From an uncultured Oscillospiraceae bacterium (lineage in GTDB: Bacteria > Bacillota > Clostridia > Oscillospirales > Oscillospiraceae): a DNA stretch of 64,000 nt. Below, one piece after another: positions 24,688 to 31,679 of this stretch; the stretch's first letter is position 1, and each line of letters begins with the position of its first letter. Below the pieces are notes generated by a model. That model saw only the letters and a list, made by a program, of their open reading frames with translations. It did not search any database and was not told the origin of the DNA. The stretch is from NCBI GenBank assembly GCA_934622035.1, contig CAKTVG010000016.1:1-64000 (forward strand), in the 5' to 3' direction. Position numbers and translations under genes: made by a program.

Positions 24688-24787
24688 GAATACGCTATTT
24701 AACAAAATTTTTGATACTTTACACGCTTTAACAGAGGAAGCAGCGAAGATTGCGATGAAACAAAGCGGAAAATGGGGGGATGCGCTC

Positions 24788-24839
24788 AAAAAGGGCCCGC
24801 TTTAAGAACCATTTGCTCTCCCAGCTGAGCTACAGGCCC
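24788..24839 (-). ncRNA. tRNA-Ala 5'-half minihelix unit C (52 nt)
   Basis: First unit downstream of the promoter. Same 5' half and D arm, closing strand GCGGGCCC and five T. If it terminates efficiently, little transcript would reach the complete tRNA. Confidence 0.45.
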
Positions 24840-24871
24840 AAATAAATATCGTCCTTCACAGACTGGAATAT

Positions 24872-24900
24872 ATTATAGCACACGTGCGGCGAAAAAGCAA
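24872..24900 (-). promoter_or_regulatory. Strong promoter of the tRNA-Ala repeat array
   Basis: On the minus strand TTGCTT (24895-24900), 17-base spacer, TATAAT (24872-24877) preceded by TGTGC. Transcription would start near 24865 and enter the first tRNA-half about 26 bases later. I found no equally good promoter inside the repeats. Confidence 0.85.
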
Positions 24901-24950
24901 TCCTTTTTTTCAAAAAGTCCGCAAATTCAGGGGAGAATTGCTGCAGAAAA

Positions 24951-24983
24951 GGATTTCCCGCCGGGAGCAGTCCTCCCGGCGGG
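24951..24983 (-). terminator. folC terminator
   Basis: CCCGCCGGGAG (24957-24967) pairs with CTCCCGGCGGG (24973-24983), 5-base loop, then AAATCCTTTTC on the minus strand. Confidence 0.85.
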
Positions 24984-24990
24984 GGAAAAG

Positions 24991-26259
24991 TCAATGATCC
25001 ATTGCAGCGGTGCGGATATCGCCCACCATGTAGAGGCTGCCGAAGGCGACGACGGCATCGCTTTCGCCGGAGGCGAGACGGATGGCGGCTGCTACGCCCT
25101 CCTTTACGCTGGCGCAGGCGGTCACGGGCTTGCCAAAGTGCGCGAGCATCTCGGCCAGCTTTTCTGCGGGCAGTGCGCGGGGATTTTCCGGCGTGACGGT
25201 GACGAAGGCGGAAAAATACGGAGCCATCGTCTCATACATATCAGAGTAATCCTTGTCGGCCATAACGCCGGTCAGGGCGATCAGGCGGCGGCCGGAAAGG
25301 TACTGCTCCAGATTCTTCGCCAGTGCGGCCATGCACTGCGGGTTGTGCCCGCCGTCAACGAAGAAGACGGGATCCTTGCGCAGCAGCTCAAAGCGGCCGG
25401 GCCAGGAGACGGTTTTCAGTCCCTTGCGAAGCTGCTCCTCGGAGACGTGCCAGCCCTTTGCTGTCAGTGCATCTACTGTTGCGACAACGACGGCGGCATT
25501 TTTGAGCTGGTGCTCGCCCAGCAGGGGAATTTCCAGATTCTTCCGTTCGCCCAGATCAAAAACCTGACCGGTGAAGTCGGCATGCTTGAGGCGGATGCCG
25601 TCGAAATCGGCTTTGTGCAGGAGTGCACCGGTTCTGGCGCAGGCGTCCTCGAAGACCTGCTCGACGCTTTCCTTGCCGCGATAGATGACGGCGTTGCCGC
25701 CCTTGATGATACCGGCCTTGGTGGCAGCGATTTTTTCCAGCGTGTCGCCCAGAATTTCCGTGTGGTCGAGGCCGATGTTGCAGATAACGGAGGCTTCCGG
25801 CGTGGCGATGACGTTGGTGGAATCCAGCTCGCCGCCCAGACCGACCTCCAGCGACACGATCTCGCACTTGTGGCGCATGAAATATTCCATTGCGATGGCC
25901 GTGACCAGCTCGAACTCCGTCGGATGGTCCTGCATCGCCTCGGCGTGCGGCCGGACAAATTCGGTAATCTCGGCCAGCTCCTCGTCGGAGATCATCTCAC
26001 CGTTGACCTGCATACGCTCGTTGAAGCAGAGAATGAAGGGCGAGGTGTAAAGGCCGGTGCAATAGCCCGCGGCGCGGAAGATGGAGGCCAGCATGGCTGC
26101 CGTGGAGCCCTTGCCGTTGGTGCCGGCGATGTGGATGAATTTCAGCTTGTTCTGCGGGTTGCCGATGCGGTCGAGCAGCTCGCTCGTGCGGGAAAGTCCC
26201 GGAACGGAGCCCTTCCAGCTGATGGAATGGATGTAGGAAAGCGCTTCCTGGTAGGTCAT
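24991..26259 (-). CDS. folC: Folylpolyglutamate synthase / dihydrofolate synthase
   Basis: A 422-residue Mur-ligase-fold enzyme that adds glutamate to folates. The ATP loop is IAGTNGKGSTAAML (about residue 43-56), followed by GLYTSPFILCFNERMQVNG. SLEVGLGGELDSTNV is the FolC signature, with GLDHTEILGDTLEKIAATKAGI and FVDGGHNPQCMAAL downstream. Length and motif order are normal. Its start overlaps folT by 4 bases, so uptake and intracellular trapping of folate are one operon under the THF riboswitch. Confidence 0.96.
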   Translation of the reverse strand: MTYQEALSYIHSISWKGSVPGLSRTSELLDRIGNPQNKLKFIHIAGTNGKGSTAAMLASIFRAAGYCTGLYTSPFILCFNERMQVNGEMISDEELAEITEFVRPHAEAMQDHPTEFELVTAIAMEYFMRHKCEIVSLEVGLGGELDSTNVIATPEASVICNIGLDHTEILGDTLEKIAATKAGIIKGGNAVIYRGKESVEQVFEDACARTGALLHKADFDGIRLKHADFTGQVFDLGERKNLEIPLLGEHQLKNAAVVVATVDALTAKGWHVSEEQLRKGLKTVSWPGRFELLRKDPVFFVDGGHNPQCMAALAKNLEQYLSGRRLIALTGVMADKDYSDMYETMAPYFSAFVTVTPENPRALPAEKLAEMLAHFGKPVTACASVKEGVAAAIRLASGESDAVVAFGSLYMVGDIRTAAMDH

Positions 26260-26834
26260 GATCTTACCTTCTTTGGAACAAGAATTGTGTGCTGCACCCC
26301 CGCGAGCACCGGCAGCGTGACGAGCGCCATCAGCAGAGAGCTTGCGGCGCCCAGCAGGATGCGCAGCCAGAACACGCCGAAGATCAGCTCATAGGTGTAA
26401 TAGTGGAACATTTTTGCGTCCACGTAGTATGCCAGCGTGTTGAGCGTGGAAACCAGCAGACCTGCGAAGATGCTGACGGCGAAGAACACATACGGACGGT
26501 GATTCTTCAGCAGATTTTCCGTGGCCATGGACTTCTTGAAGATCAGCTTGGCGCAGCCGACGACCAGACCGCGCATGGCCGGTCCCAGCAGCCACAGAAG
26601 CGTGGTCGCGGTGAAGCCATACTTGAGCATCTGCTCGCAGAAGGCGCCGAAGAAGCCGACGAGGAAGCCGTCGACCGGGCCGTAGACCATGGCGGCGATG
26701 ATGGACGCCAGACCCACGAAGGTCAGCTTGATGCCGGCGACCTCAACGGAAGCCCAGGACAGGCCAAAGTAGAGTGCAATGAGGACGGCATCGATTGCGA
26801 TGCGTGCGACGGGGAAACGGGTGCTTTTGGACAT
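26256..26834 (-). CDS. folT: Folate ECF transporter S component FolT
   Basis: A 192-residue membrane protein of six hydrophobic segments, with IAIDAVLIALYFGLSWASVEV at the start and the KLTFVGLASIIAAMVYGPVDGFLVGFFGAF loop typical of S components that bind folate. It works with a shared energising EcfAA'T module that is not in this window. It is directly downstream of a THF riboswitch and translationally coupled to folC, which firmly supports the folate assignment. ATG at 26834 follows AGGAGG and seven T. Confidence 0.92.
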   Translation of the reverse strand: MSKSTRFPVARIAIDAVLIALYFGLSWASVEVAGIKLTFVGLASIIAAMVYGPVDGFLVGFFGAFCEQMLKYGFTATTLLWLLGPAMRGLVVGCAKLIFKKSMATENLLKNHRPYVFFAVSIFAGLLVSTLNTLAYYVDAKMFHYYTYELIFGVFWLRILLGAASSLLMALVTLPVLAGVQHTILVPKKVRS

Positions 26835-26842
26835 AAAAAAAT

Positions 26843-26865
26843 CCTCCTAAAAGAAATGGAGGAGG
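26843..26865 (-). promoter_or_regulatory. Anti-Shine-Dalgarno hairpin of the THF riboswitch
   Basis: CCTCCTCC on the minus strand pairs with the folT ribosome site AGGAGG (26843-26848) across a 10-base loop, and a run of seven T follows up to the ATG. The same hairpin can hide the ribosome site or act as a terminator, so it is the likely switch output. Confidence 0.7.
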
Positions 26866-26916
26866 TTGAAAATATGCACGATGCTATGCCCCGAATGACA
26901 GGGACATCTTGCTCAG

Positions 26917-27014
26917 GCGGTTGCGGTAACAGTATCGCGGAGACGCAAATCTCCTTCGCCCGGCGGCAACCTCCCATCCGACCGGTACTTAACGCACTGT
27001 TCCTACTCCCTGCA
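26917..27014 (-). promoter_or_regulatory. Tetrahydrofolate (THF) riboswitch aptamer
   Basis: On the minus strand GGGAGTAGGAACAGTGCGTTAAGT, then GGATGGGAGGTTGCCGCC and, at the 3' side, ACTGTTACCGCAACCGC match the conserved three-way junction and pseudoknot elements of the THF riboswitch class. It lies between a promoter and folT, its usual client. Confidence 0.92.
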
Positions 27015-27033
27015 GCATCGTAGTGTCGATATT

Positions 27034-27061
27034 ATTGTAGCGATTTTTTTCCAAAATGCAA
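27034..27061 (-). promoter_or_regulatory. Promoter of riboswitch-folT-folC
   Basis: On the minus strand TTGCAT (27056-27061), 16-base spacer, TACAAT (27034-27039), starting about 20 bases before the aptamer. The stretch 27062-27411 holds no supported gene. Confidence 0.75.
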
Positions 27062-27411
27062 GAGTTTTTTAAAAAAATTTGTGCGGCAGGGGAGAAGGCA
27101 ACGCGGGAGGATTGTCGCGCCGCCCATACGCGGTAATTTGATGGCGCGCTGAAATTTTGGCAGGTTCCTGCGCCGGGCGCGGCAGAGCATGCATGCGCAT
27201 AATTCCGCGTTTTATTGCATTTGCTCACAAATCGAGTATTTCCTATTTAGATAGCGCAAAAGAATCTGTAATTGATGTAAATTCAGGAATATTTACGGAG
27301 AATTGTTTGGATTTTCTGTATTATGAGGGCAGGAGACGGTTGGCGGATTATCATATTGAATAAAAGTATTAGAAATCAATGGATTCATTTGTAAATTATA
27401 TCGATAAACGA

Positions 27412-27440
27412 TTGACAAACGAATGAAATCATGCTATCCT
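27412..27440 (+). promoter_or_regulatory. Promoter of the small secreted protein
   Basis: TTGACA (27412-27417), 17-base spacer, TATCCT (27435-27440). It leaves an untranslated leader of about 140 bases before 27586, unusually long; no known riboswitch was recognised in it. Confidence 0.8.
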
Positions 27441-27585
27441 GAGAGTGTAAATAATACAAAGAAGGTGACAGTGCAAAATAACACGTTTTCCCCCGGCAAT
27501 TGATATAGATGACCCTGGCAATGTTCGTTCACCACCAACGTCCCCGATCTGTAGAAAATTGTAAAAAAGAAATGGAGGAAAAATT

Positions 27586-27969
27586 ATGAAATTCAAACGC
27601 ATCCTGTCCGCCCTGCTCACCCTCACCCTGCTCCTGTCATGCATCTGCATTTTCGCTTCTGCGGAAAGCGAAAGCTATGAAGGACTGTACAATGGCTACA
27701 GATACCGTTGCTACGGTCAAGTAACCAAAAGCAAATGCTATGTAGAGATGGAATACAAAAATTCAACTCCGACAATTATGATGAGTGGCACTTTTGGCTA
27801 TACGAAAACAGACAACAAGTCTTATTCTGACACTTATTTTATTCGAGGAAAGTCGAATACCTTTGTATCCAATATGCCGACGACGGGATTTAAGGCTTTT
27901 ACGTACTTAAATGCAGAGTATTATATTGGAACGGCAAAGGTAGTTACTATTCCTTTGACTGCAACTTGA
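27586..27969 (+). CDS. Small secreted protein, unknown (127 aa)
   Basis: Signal peptide 1-27 (cut near IFASA-ES). The mature 100 residues are beta-rich, rich in Tyr, Thr and Ser, with two Cys (YRCYGQVTKSKCYVEMEYK) likely to form a disulfide, and no membrane anchor. RBS is GGAGGAAAA. I do not recognise a family; size and export would fit a bacteriocin-like or envelope protein, but no leader or immunity motif proves it. It is AT-rich relative to flanking genes and has a lipoprotein gene 64 bases downstream. Confidence 0.7.
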   Translation: MKFKRILSALLTLTLLLSCICIFASAESESYEGLYNGYRYRCYGQVTKSKCYVEMEYKNSTPTIMMSGTFGYTKTDNKSYSDTYFIRGKSNTFVSNMPTTGFKAFTYLNAEYYIGTAKVVTIPLTAT

Positions 27970-27980
27970 TCCTTTCCTGA

Positions 27981-28005
27981 CCCCATTTGCCTTAAGCAAA
28001 TGGGG
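27981..28005 (+). terminator. Hairpin between the secreted protein and lipoprotein genes
   Basis: CCCCATTTGC, loop CTTAA, GCAAATGGGG: a perfect 10-bp stem without a proper T tract. It may be a weak terminator or mRNA-stabilising hairpin between two linked genes. Confidence 0.6.
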
Positions 28006-28033
28006 CCATCATACTATAGGTGAAAACAACAAT

Positions 28034-29149
28034 ATGAAAAAGTTTTTGACAATCCTTCTTAGTATTCTAACACTGTTGGCAGCATCTTCATGCACCACGC
28101 CGTCTACTTCCAGAGAAAACAACAATTCTAACCTGCCCGACCCGGCCTCATTCCGCCAACAAGACCGGTATGAATTTTTCATTGAAACGGCAGATTGCTA
28201 TTACTATCTTTATGACAAAATGATCTATGTTTCCGTAAAGGATCATCCCGCGTTTTACTTTTTGTGCAGCAAGCCAGACTGCCCGCATGGTGGGAGGGAC
28301 TGCAACGCCTACGGCGGCTGCGCCATCGGCTACTGGAACGGGCACCTTTACAGCGCGGTACTCGAAGCAGACATGCAATCGTTTGTCCAGATGGATTTGG
28401 ACGGCAGCAACCACAAAGAAGTTACAGAAATCGTTTTGCCTCTGGACGCGAACGGCAGCGAGGGCGGCTCGTATCGGTTCAATTTTCACAATGGCTACAT
28501 ATTTTATCAGGTGAAGAATACCTCAGATTTCTATTTCGGCCTATCTCTGGAAACTGGAAAGACCGAACGCTTATTCGAGTCGCTTTCGGGCAAAGACAGG
28601 ATAGATTTCAGCAGATTTACAGCGCAAAATGAAAATGTTTATTTTTTGGCAATCGACGAAAATGCGTCGAAGGAACAAATTTTGCAAAGCTATGACACAA
28701 AAGCGAATACAATGCGCAAATTTATGGATTGGTCGGAAGACAATTTCGGCCTGAGAATCGACGGGAACACGGTTTACTACTTCGACAGCCGCGCAAAGGA
28801 ATTCTGCGAACATGACTGTTCCACCGGCACAATGCAGCAACGCTTGCATTTTGACTGTTATGGTGGTGTTCCATATTATGGGGAGGACTATATTTATTTT
28901 GTCACATGGGACAATGACGCTGACGAGACAGGAATCGCAGAGAACCGTTTTACGATTCTTTCGCGAGATTATCAACTATGTACAAAGGTTTCCCTGCCGC
29001 CAAACGGCGACTTTTTATACGCCGCAGAGGACGTTCTGTTTTTCAGCAATCTTCCAAGTCGGAAAATCACGCACTACCTCCCCAAATCGGCCATCGGCAC
29101 GGGCGAGGCCGAGCTTCTGCCCATCGAGGATCCGTATTCCTACCGATAA
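28034..29149 (+). CDS. Lipoprotein with predicted beta-propeller, CSKPDC motif
   Basis: A 371-residue lipoprotein with lipobox LAASSC (Cys20). The body has repeated blade-like strands (YYYLYDKMIYVSVKD, YWNGHLYSAVLE, NGYIFYQVKN, NENVYFLAID, GNTVYYFDS, GEDYIYFVTWDN), suggesting a seven-blade propeller of DUF5050 type. Blade two has FLCSKPDCPHGGRDCNAYGGC, a Cys-rich motif that I recall in a family of clostridial lipoproteins and that could bind metal or form disulfides. Function unknown; surface sensor or binding protein is plausible. Co-oriented with the small secreted gene. Confidence 0.75.
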   Translation: MKKFLTILLSILTLLAASSCTTPSTSRENNNSNLPDPASFRQQDRYEFFIETADCYYYLYDKMIYVSVKDHPAFYFLCSKPDCPHGGRDCNAYGGCAIGYWNGHLYSAVLEADMQSFVQMDLDGSNHKEVTEIVLPLDANGSEGGSYRFNFHNGYIFYQVKNTSDFYFGLSLETGKTERLFESLSGKDRIDFSRFTAQNENVYFLAIDENASKEQILQSYDTKANTMRKFMDWSEDNFGLRIDGNTVYYFDSRAKEFCEHDCSTGTMQQRLHFDCYGGVPYYGEDYIYFVTWDNDADETGIAENRFTILSRDYQLCTKVSLPPNGDFLYAAEDVLFFSNLPSRKITHYLPKSAIGTGEAELLPIEDPYSYR

Positions 29150-29176
29150 TTCGATCTTGAAGCCGCGTGACAACAA

Positions 29177-29208
29177 AACGTCCCCGCAGGATTCCCTGCG
29201 GGGACGTT
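29177..29208. terminator. Bidirectional terminator between lipoprotein gene and gtrA
   Basis: AACGTCCCCGCAGG (29177-29190) and CCTGCGGGGACGTT (29195-29208) form a 14-bp perfect stem, with GGTTTTC on the plus side. It serves both converging genes. Confidence 0.85.
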
Positions 29209-29231
29209 GGTTTTCTGTGTTATTTGGTGCA

Positions 29232-29723
29232 TTATTGCTTCTGTGTGTGCTCTTTATGCTTCTTCCGGTGATATTCCATGCGGTTGGAGAAGACGTAATA
29301 GCGCTGGCCGAAGTAATTCAGCAGCGCATAGGCAATGGCGCCGATGGACATCTCACAGTTGCCCTCGATGTTTTCCACGCCGCCGAAGGAGAACAGCTGC
29401 GTCATGCGTTTCGACTTCAGCACCAGGTGCCCGCAAAGCGGTGCGACGACGTAGTAAGACAGCAGGTAGCACACGACGATGTCGATCAAAAAGCGCAGCA
29501 GCTGCCGCGGCGTGGTCTTGCTGCCGGGGAAGAGAATGAAGCGGCAGGCGAGATACCAGATCAGACTGCCAAGACCGTAGTTGACAATGGGCGCGGTGTG
29601 CTCGCTGAAGCCGGCGACGTTGTAGAGCAGGAACATCAGGCCGGTGCAGATGATAAAATTGGAAACACCGATGATCAGATAGAGAATCAGTGTGCGGTCA
29701 AACATTTTTCTGATTTTTTTCAC
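29232..29723 (-). CDS. GtrA-like membrane protein
   Basis: A 163-residue protein with four hydrophobic segments: LILYLIIGVSNFIICTGLMFLLYN, PIVNYGLGSLIWYLACRFILF, LLRFLIDIVVCYLLSYYVVAPL and MSIGAIAYALLNYFGQRYYVF. The final NYFGQRYYVF is the GtrA signature (N-x3-R/K-x-x-V-F). GtrA proteins help move prenyl-linked sugars for cell-surface glycan decoration. No glycosyltransferase lies next to it. The C-terminal tail is His/Lys-rich. Confidence 0.85.
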   Translation of the reverse strand: MKKIRKMFDRTLILYLIIGVSNFIICTGLMFLLYNVAGFSEHTAPIVNYGLGSLIWYLACRFILFPGSKTTPRQLLRFLIDIVVCYLLSYYVVAPLCGHLVLKSKRMTQLFSFGGVENIEGNCEMSIGAIAYALLNYFGQRYYVFSNRMEYHRKKHKEHTQKQ

Positions 29724-29760
29724 GAAGGGAAATCACCTCGGTATGCGCAAATTAATATTT

Positions 29761-29789
29761 ATTATAGCGTATTTTTCCGCAAAAAGCAA
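29761..29789 (-). promoter_or_regulatory. gtrA promoter
   Basis: On the minus strand TTGCTT (29784-29789), 17-base spacer, TATAAT (29761-29766), 38 bases before the gene. Confidence 0.82.
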
Positions 29790-29806
29790 GCCTGCGTTTC
29801 GGGGAT

Positions 29807-29835
29807 TTGACAAGCGAAAAAAAACGGGGTATAAT
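29807..29835 (+). promoter_or_regulatory. Promoter of the His-rich/cooT/reductase operon
   Basis: TTGACA (29807-29812), 17-base spacer, TATAAT (29830-29835): a consensus promoter placed back to back with the gtrA promoter. Confidence 0.88.
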
Positions 29836-29865
29836 AGAAAAAAACGCAAAGGAGCGTGTATTTTT

Positions 29866-30183
29866 ATGATCGATCAGAAGCGCTATCACCACGAGGACGG
29901 CGAGCACGCGCATCCGCACGAGCACGGCCACGAGCACCATCATCACGACGACTGTGAGCACGACTGCCATACCTGCGGCGGCTGCGACCCCATGCAGGAG
30001 ACGCTCGCGCTGATGCAGTACATGGTGAACCACAATGCGGCGCACGCCCGCGAGCTCGAAGGTCTGGCGAAAAAGCTGGGCGAGCTGGGCAATGCCGCCG
30101 CCTCCGAGCAGGTGCTTGCCGCAGTGTCCGAGTTTGAAAAGGGCAATCTGCGCCTGTCCGCTGTTCTGGCATCTTTGAAGTAA
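29866..30183 (+). CDS. His/Cys-rich metal-binding protein (105 aa)
   Basis: The first 45 residues (YHHEDGEHAHPHEHGHEHHH, then DDCEHDCHTCGGCDP) contain many His and four Cys, an evident metal-binding tail. The rest is a helical domain (MQETLALMQYMVNHNAAHARELEGLAKKLG) similar to small proteins that precede cooT. The start at 29866 follows AAAGGAGCG. With CooT next, nickel handling is likely; binding of zinc or copper cannot be excluded. Confidence 0.8.
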   Translation: MIDQKRYHHEDGEHAHPHEHGHEHHHHDDCEHDCHTCGGCDPMQETLALMQYMVNHNAAHARELEGLAKKLGELGNAAASEQVLAAVSEFEKGNLRLSAVLASLK

Positions 30184-30198
30184 AGGAGGCGCGCAGCT

Positions 30199-30393
30199 AT
30201 GTGCCTTTCCACGGTTTATAAAAATAAAATCTCTCCGGAGACCGTCGCCATGCCGAACGTCATGCAGATCGACATCGATGGCGATATGGTCATCCTGACA
30301 GACCTTTTGGAGCGCCAGATGGCCATCCACGGTACCCTCGTGACCGCAAATCTGGTCGAGGGCACCGCCGTCGTCCGCGAAACGGAGGAATGA
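30199..30393 (+). CDS. cooT: CooT-family nickel-binding protein
   Basis: A 64-residue protein starting MCLSTVY, the hallmark N-terminus of CooT proteins in which Cys2 takes part in nickel binding at the dimer interface, followed by the small beta-barrel strands MQIDIDGDMVILTDLLER. In CO-oxidising bacteria CooT supplies nickel to CO dehydrogenase; here no such enzyme is nearby. RBS AAAGGAGGCGC. Its last codons overlap the reductase gene. Confidence 0.88.
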   Translation: MCLSTVYKNKISPETVAMPNVMQIDIDGDMVILTDLLERQMAIHGTLVTANLVEGTAVVRETEE

Positions 30394-31490
30394 GCGTGGA
30401 ATACCGGGTTCTGCCGCACGGCGGCGAACGCATCAGCGTCCTCGGCATGGGCTCCTCCGTCATCGGCGCACGGCCGGAGGAGGAGATCATTGCGACGGTC
30501 CGCGCGGCGGTGGACGCAGGCGTCAACTATTTCGATATGGCCGGCGGTCATGCCGCGATCTTCCGCGCCTATGGCAAGGCGCTCGAGGGCATCCGCGACA
30601 AGGTCTATCTTCAGGTGCACTTCGGCGCGGACTATACCTCCGGCGAGTACGGCTGGACGACGAAGCTCAGCGAGATCAAGCGCTCGGTCGCCTGGCAGCT
30701 GGAAAACCTGCGCACGGATTACATCGACTTTGGCTTCATTCACTGCCTGGATGAAGCGCATGATCTGGAGGTTTACCGGAAAAACGGCGTGCTGGACTAT
30801 ATTCGCGAGCTGAAGGCGCAGGGTGTTGTGCACCACATCGGCCTGTCCTCCCATACGCCCGCGCTGGTGCACAAGGTGCTGGATATGGGCATCGTGGACA
30901 TGGTGATGTTCAGCATCAACCCCGTCTATGATTACGGCAGGGGCGATTTCGGCATCGGCGAGAGTGAGGAGCGCAATGCGCTCTACCGCCGCTGTCAGAA
31001 GGAGGGCGTCGGCATCTCTGTCATGAAGCCCTTCTGCGGCGGCCAGCTGTTCGACGCGGCGCAGTCCCCCTTCGGCACGGCGCTGAGCAAGTTCCAGTGC
31101 ATCCAGTACGCGCTGGACAAGCCGGGCGTGCTGACCGTTCTGCCCGGCTACGGCAGCGAGAAGGAGCTGCGCGAGGTGCTCGGCTTCTTCGGCGCATCCG
31201 CGGAGGAACGGGATTATTCCTGCATCAGCGGCTTTGCGCCCGCCGAAAGCATGGGCAAGTGCGTCTATTGCAAGCACTGCCACCCCTGCCCCGCCGGGCT
31301 GGACATCGCGCTCATCAACAAGTATTATGACCTTGCCCTGCTGGGCGACGGCCTTGCGAAGGAGCACTATCTGACGCTGGAAAAGCGGGCAGGCGACTGC
31401 ATCGGCTGCGGCCATTGCGACCGCCGCTGCCCCTTCCATGTCGCGCAGAGCGAACGAATGCAGACCATCCGGGAATACTTCGGAGAATAG
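30390..31490 (+). CDS. Aldo/keto reductase with C-terminal 4Fe-4S ferredoxin domain
   Basis: A 366-residue protein. The N-terminal TIM barrel of the aldo/keto reductase fold shows GVNYFDMAGGH and IDFGFIHCLD; the conserved catalytic Tyr position reads differently (Gly-Gly-His rather than ASxYG), as in the ferredoxin-fused subgroup. The C-terminal 110 residues have CVYCKHCHPCPAGLDI and CIGCGHCDRRCPFHV, a 4Fe-4S pattern. This subgroup probably uses iron-sulfur electrons. ATGA overlap with cooT ties it to the metal operon. Confidence 0.88.
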   Translation: MSVEYRVLPHGGERISVLGMGSSVIGARPEEEIIATVRAAVDAGVNYFDMAGGHAAIFRAYGKALEGIRDKVYLQVHFGADYTSGEYGWTTKLSEIKRSVAWQLENLRTDYIDFGFIHCLDEAHDLEVYRKNGVLDYIRELKAQGVVHHIGLSSHTPALVHKVLDMGIVDMVMFSINPVYDYGRGDFGIGESEERNALYRRCQKEGVGISVMKPFCGGQLFDAAQSPFGTALSKFQCIQYALDKPGVLTVLPGYGSEKELREVLGFFGASAEERDYSCISGFAPAESMGKCVYCKHCHPCPAGLDIALINKYYDLALLGDGLAKEHYLTLEKRAGDCIGCGHCDRRCPFHVAQSERMQTIREYFGE

Positions 31491-31561
31491 GGAATCAGAA
31501 CCTGGTGCAGAGCCGTACTCCTGATTCAGCGGTGCAATCAGAATTTGCGGGTGCGCTCTGC

Positions 31562-31581
31562 GGACACGGCACGCCGTGTCC
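31562..31581. repeat. 20-bp palindrome
   Basis: GGACACGGC-AC-GCCGTGTCC followed by CTACGG. It stands alone between the reductase gene and the ricT terminator and has the look of a dispersed REP-like element; no second copy was noticed in this window. Confidence 0.55.
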
Positions 31582-31630
31582 CTACGGGTGCAGTATAAAT
31601 TTGAATCATTACTTGCAACCGGCCCTTGAA

Positions 31631-31676
31631 AAAAAGCAAGCTCCACGCGGCAGAAGCCGTGCGGAGCTTGCTTTTT
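31631..31676. terminator. Bidirectional terminator after the reductase and ricT
   Basis: AAAAAGCAAGCTCC pairs with GGAGCTTGCTTTTT, with inner pairing GCGGC/GCCGT; T runs on both strands serve the converging genes. Confidence 0.85.
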
Positions 31677-31679
31677 CAA

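Larger units (their letters stand above)
24380..24839 (-). repeat. Three tandem repeats (154, 154, 152 bp) with truncated tRNA-Ala 5' halves
   Basis: Units are 24380-24533, 24534-24687 and 24688-24839. Each contains on the minus strand a tRNA-Ala 5' half (acceptor 5' strand and D arm) that departs from the tRNA after the D stem, then a T run, a G-rich purine tract, and a conserved AT-rich spacer leading to the next unit. The last spacer leads into the complete tRNA-Ala. Units are nearly identical, so duplication is recent or maintained. Confidence 0.93.

Noticed and set aside
24304..24840. CRISPR array
   Set aside because: Units are about 154 bp with tRNA-derived sequence and no short direct repeats with unique spacers; no cas genes nearby.
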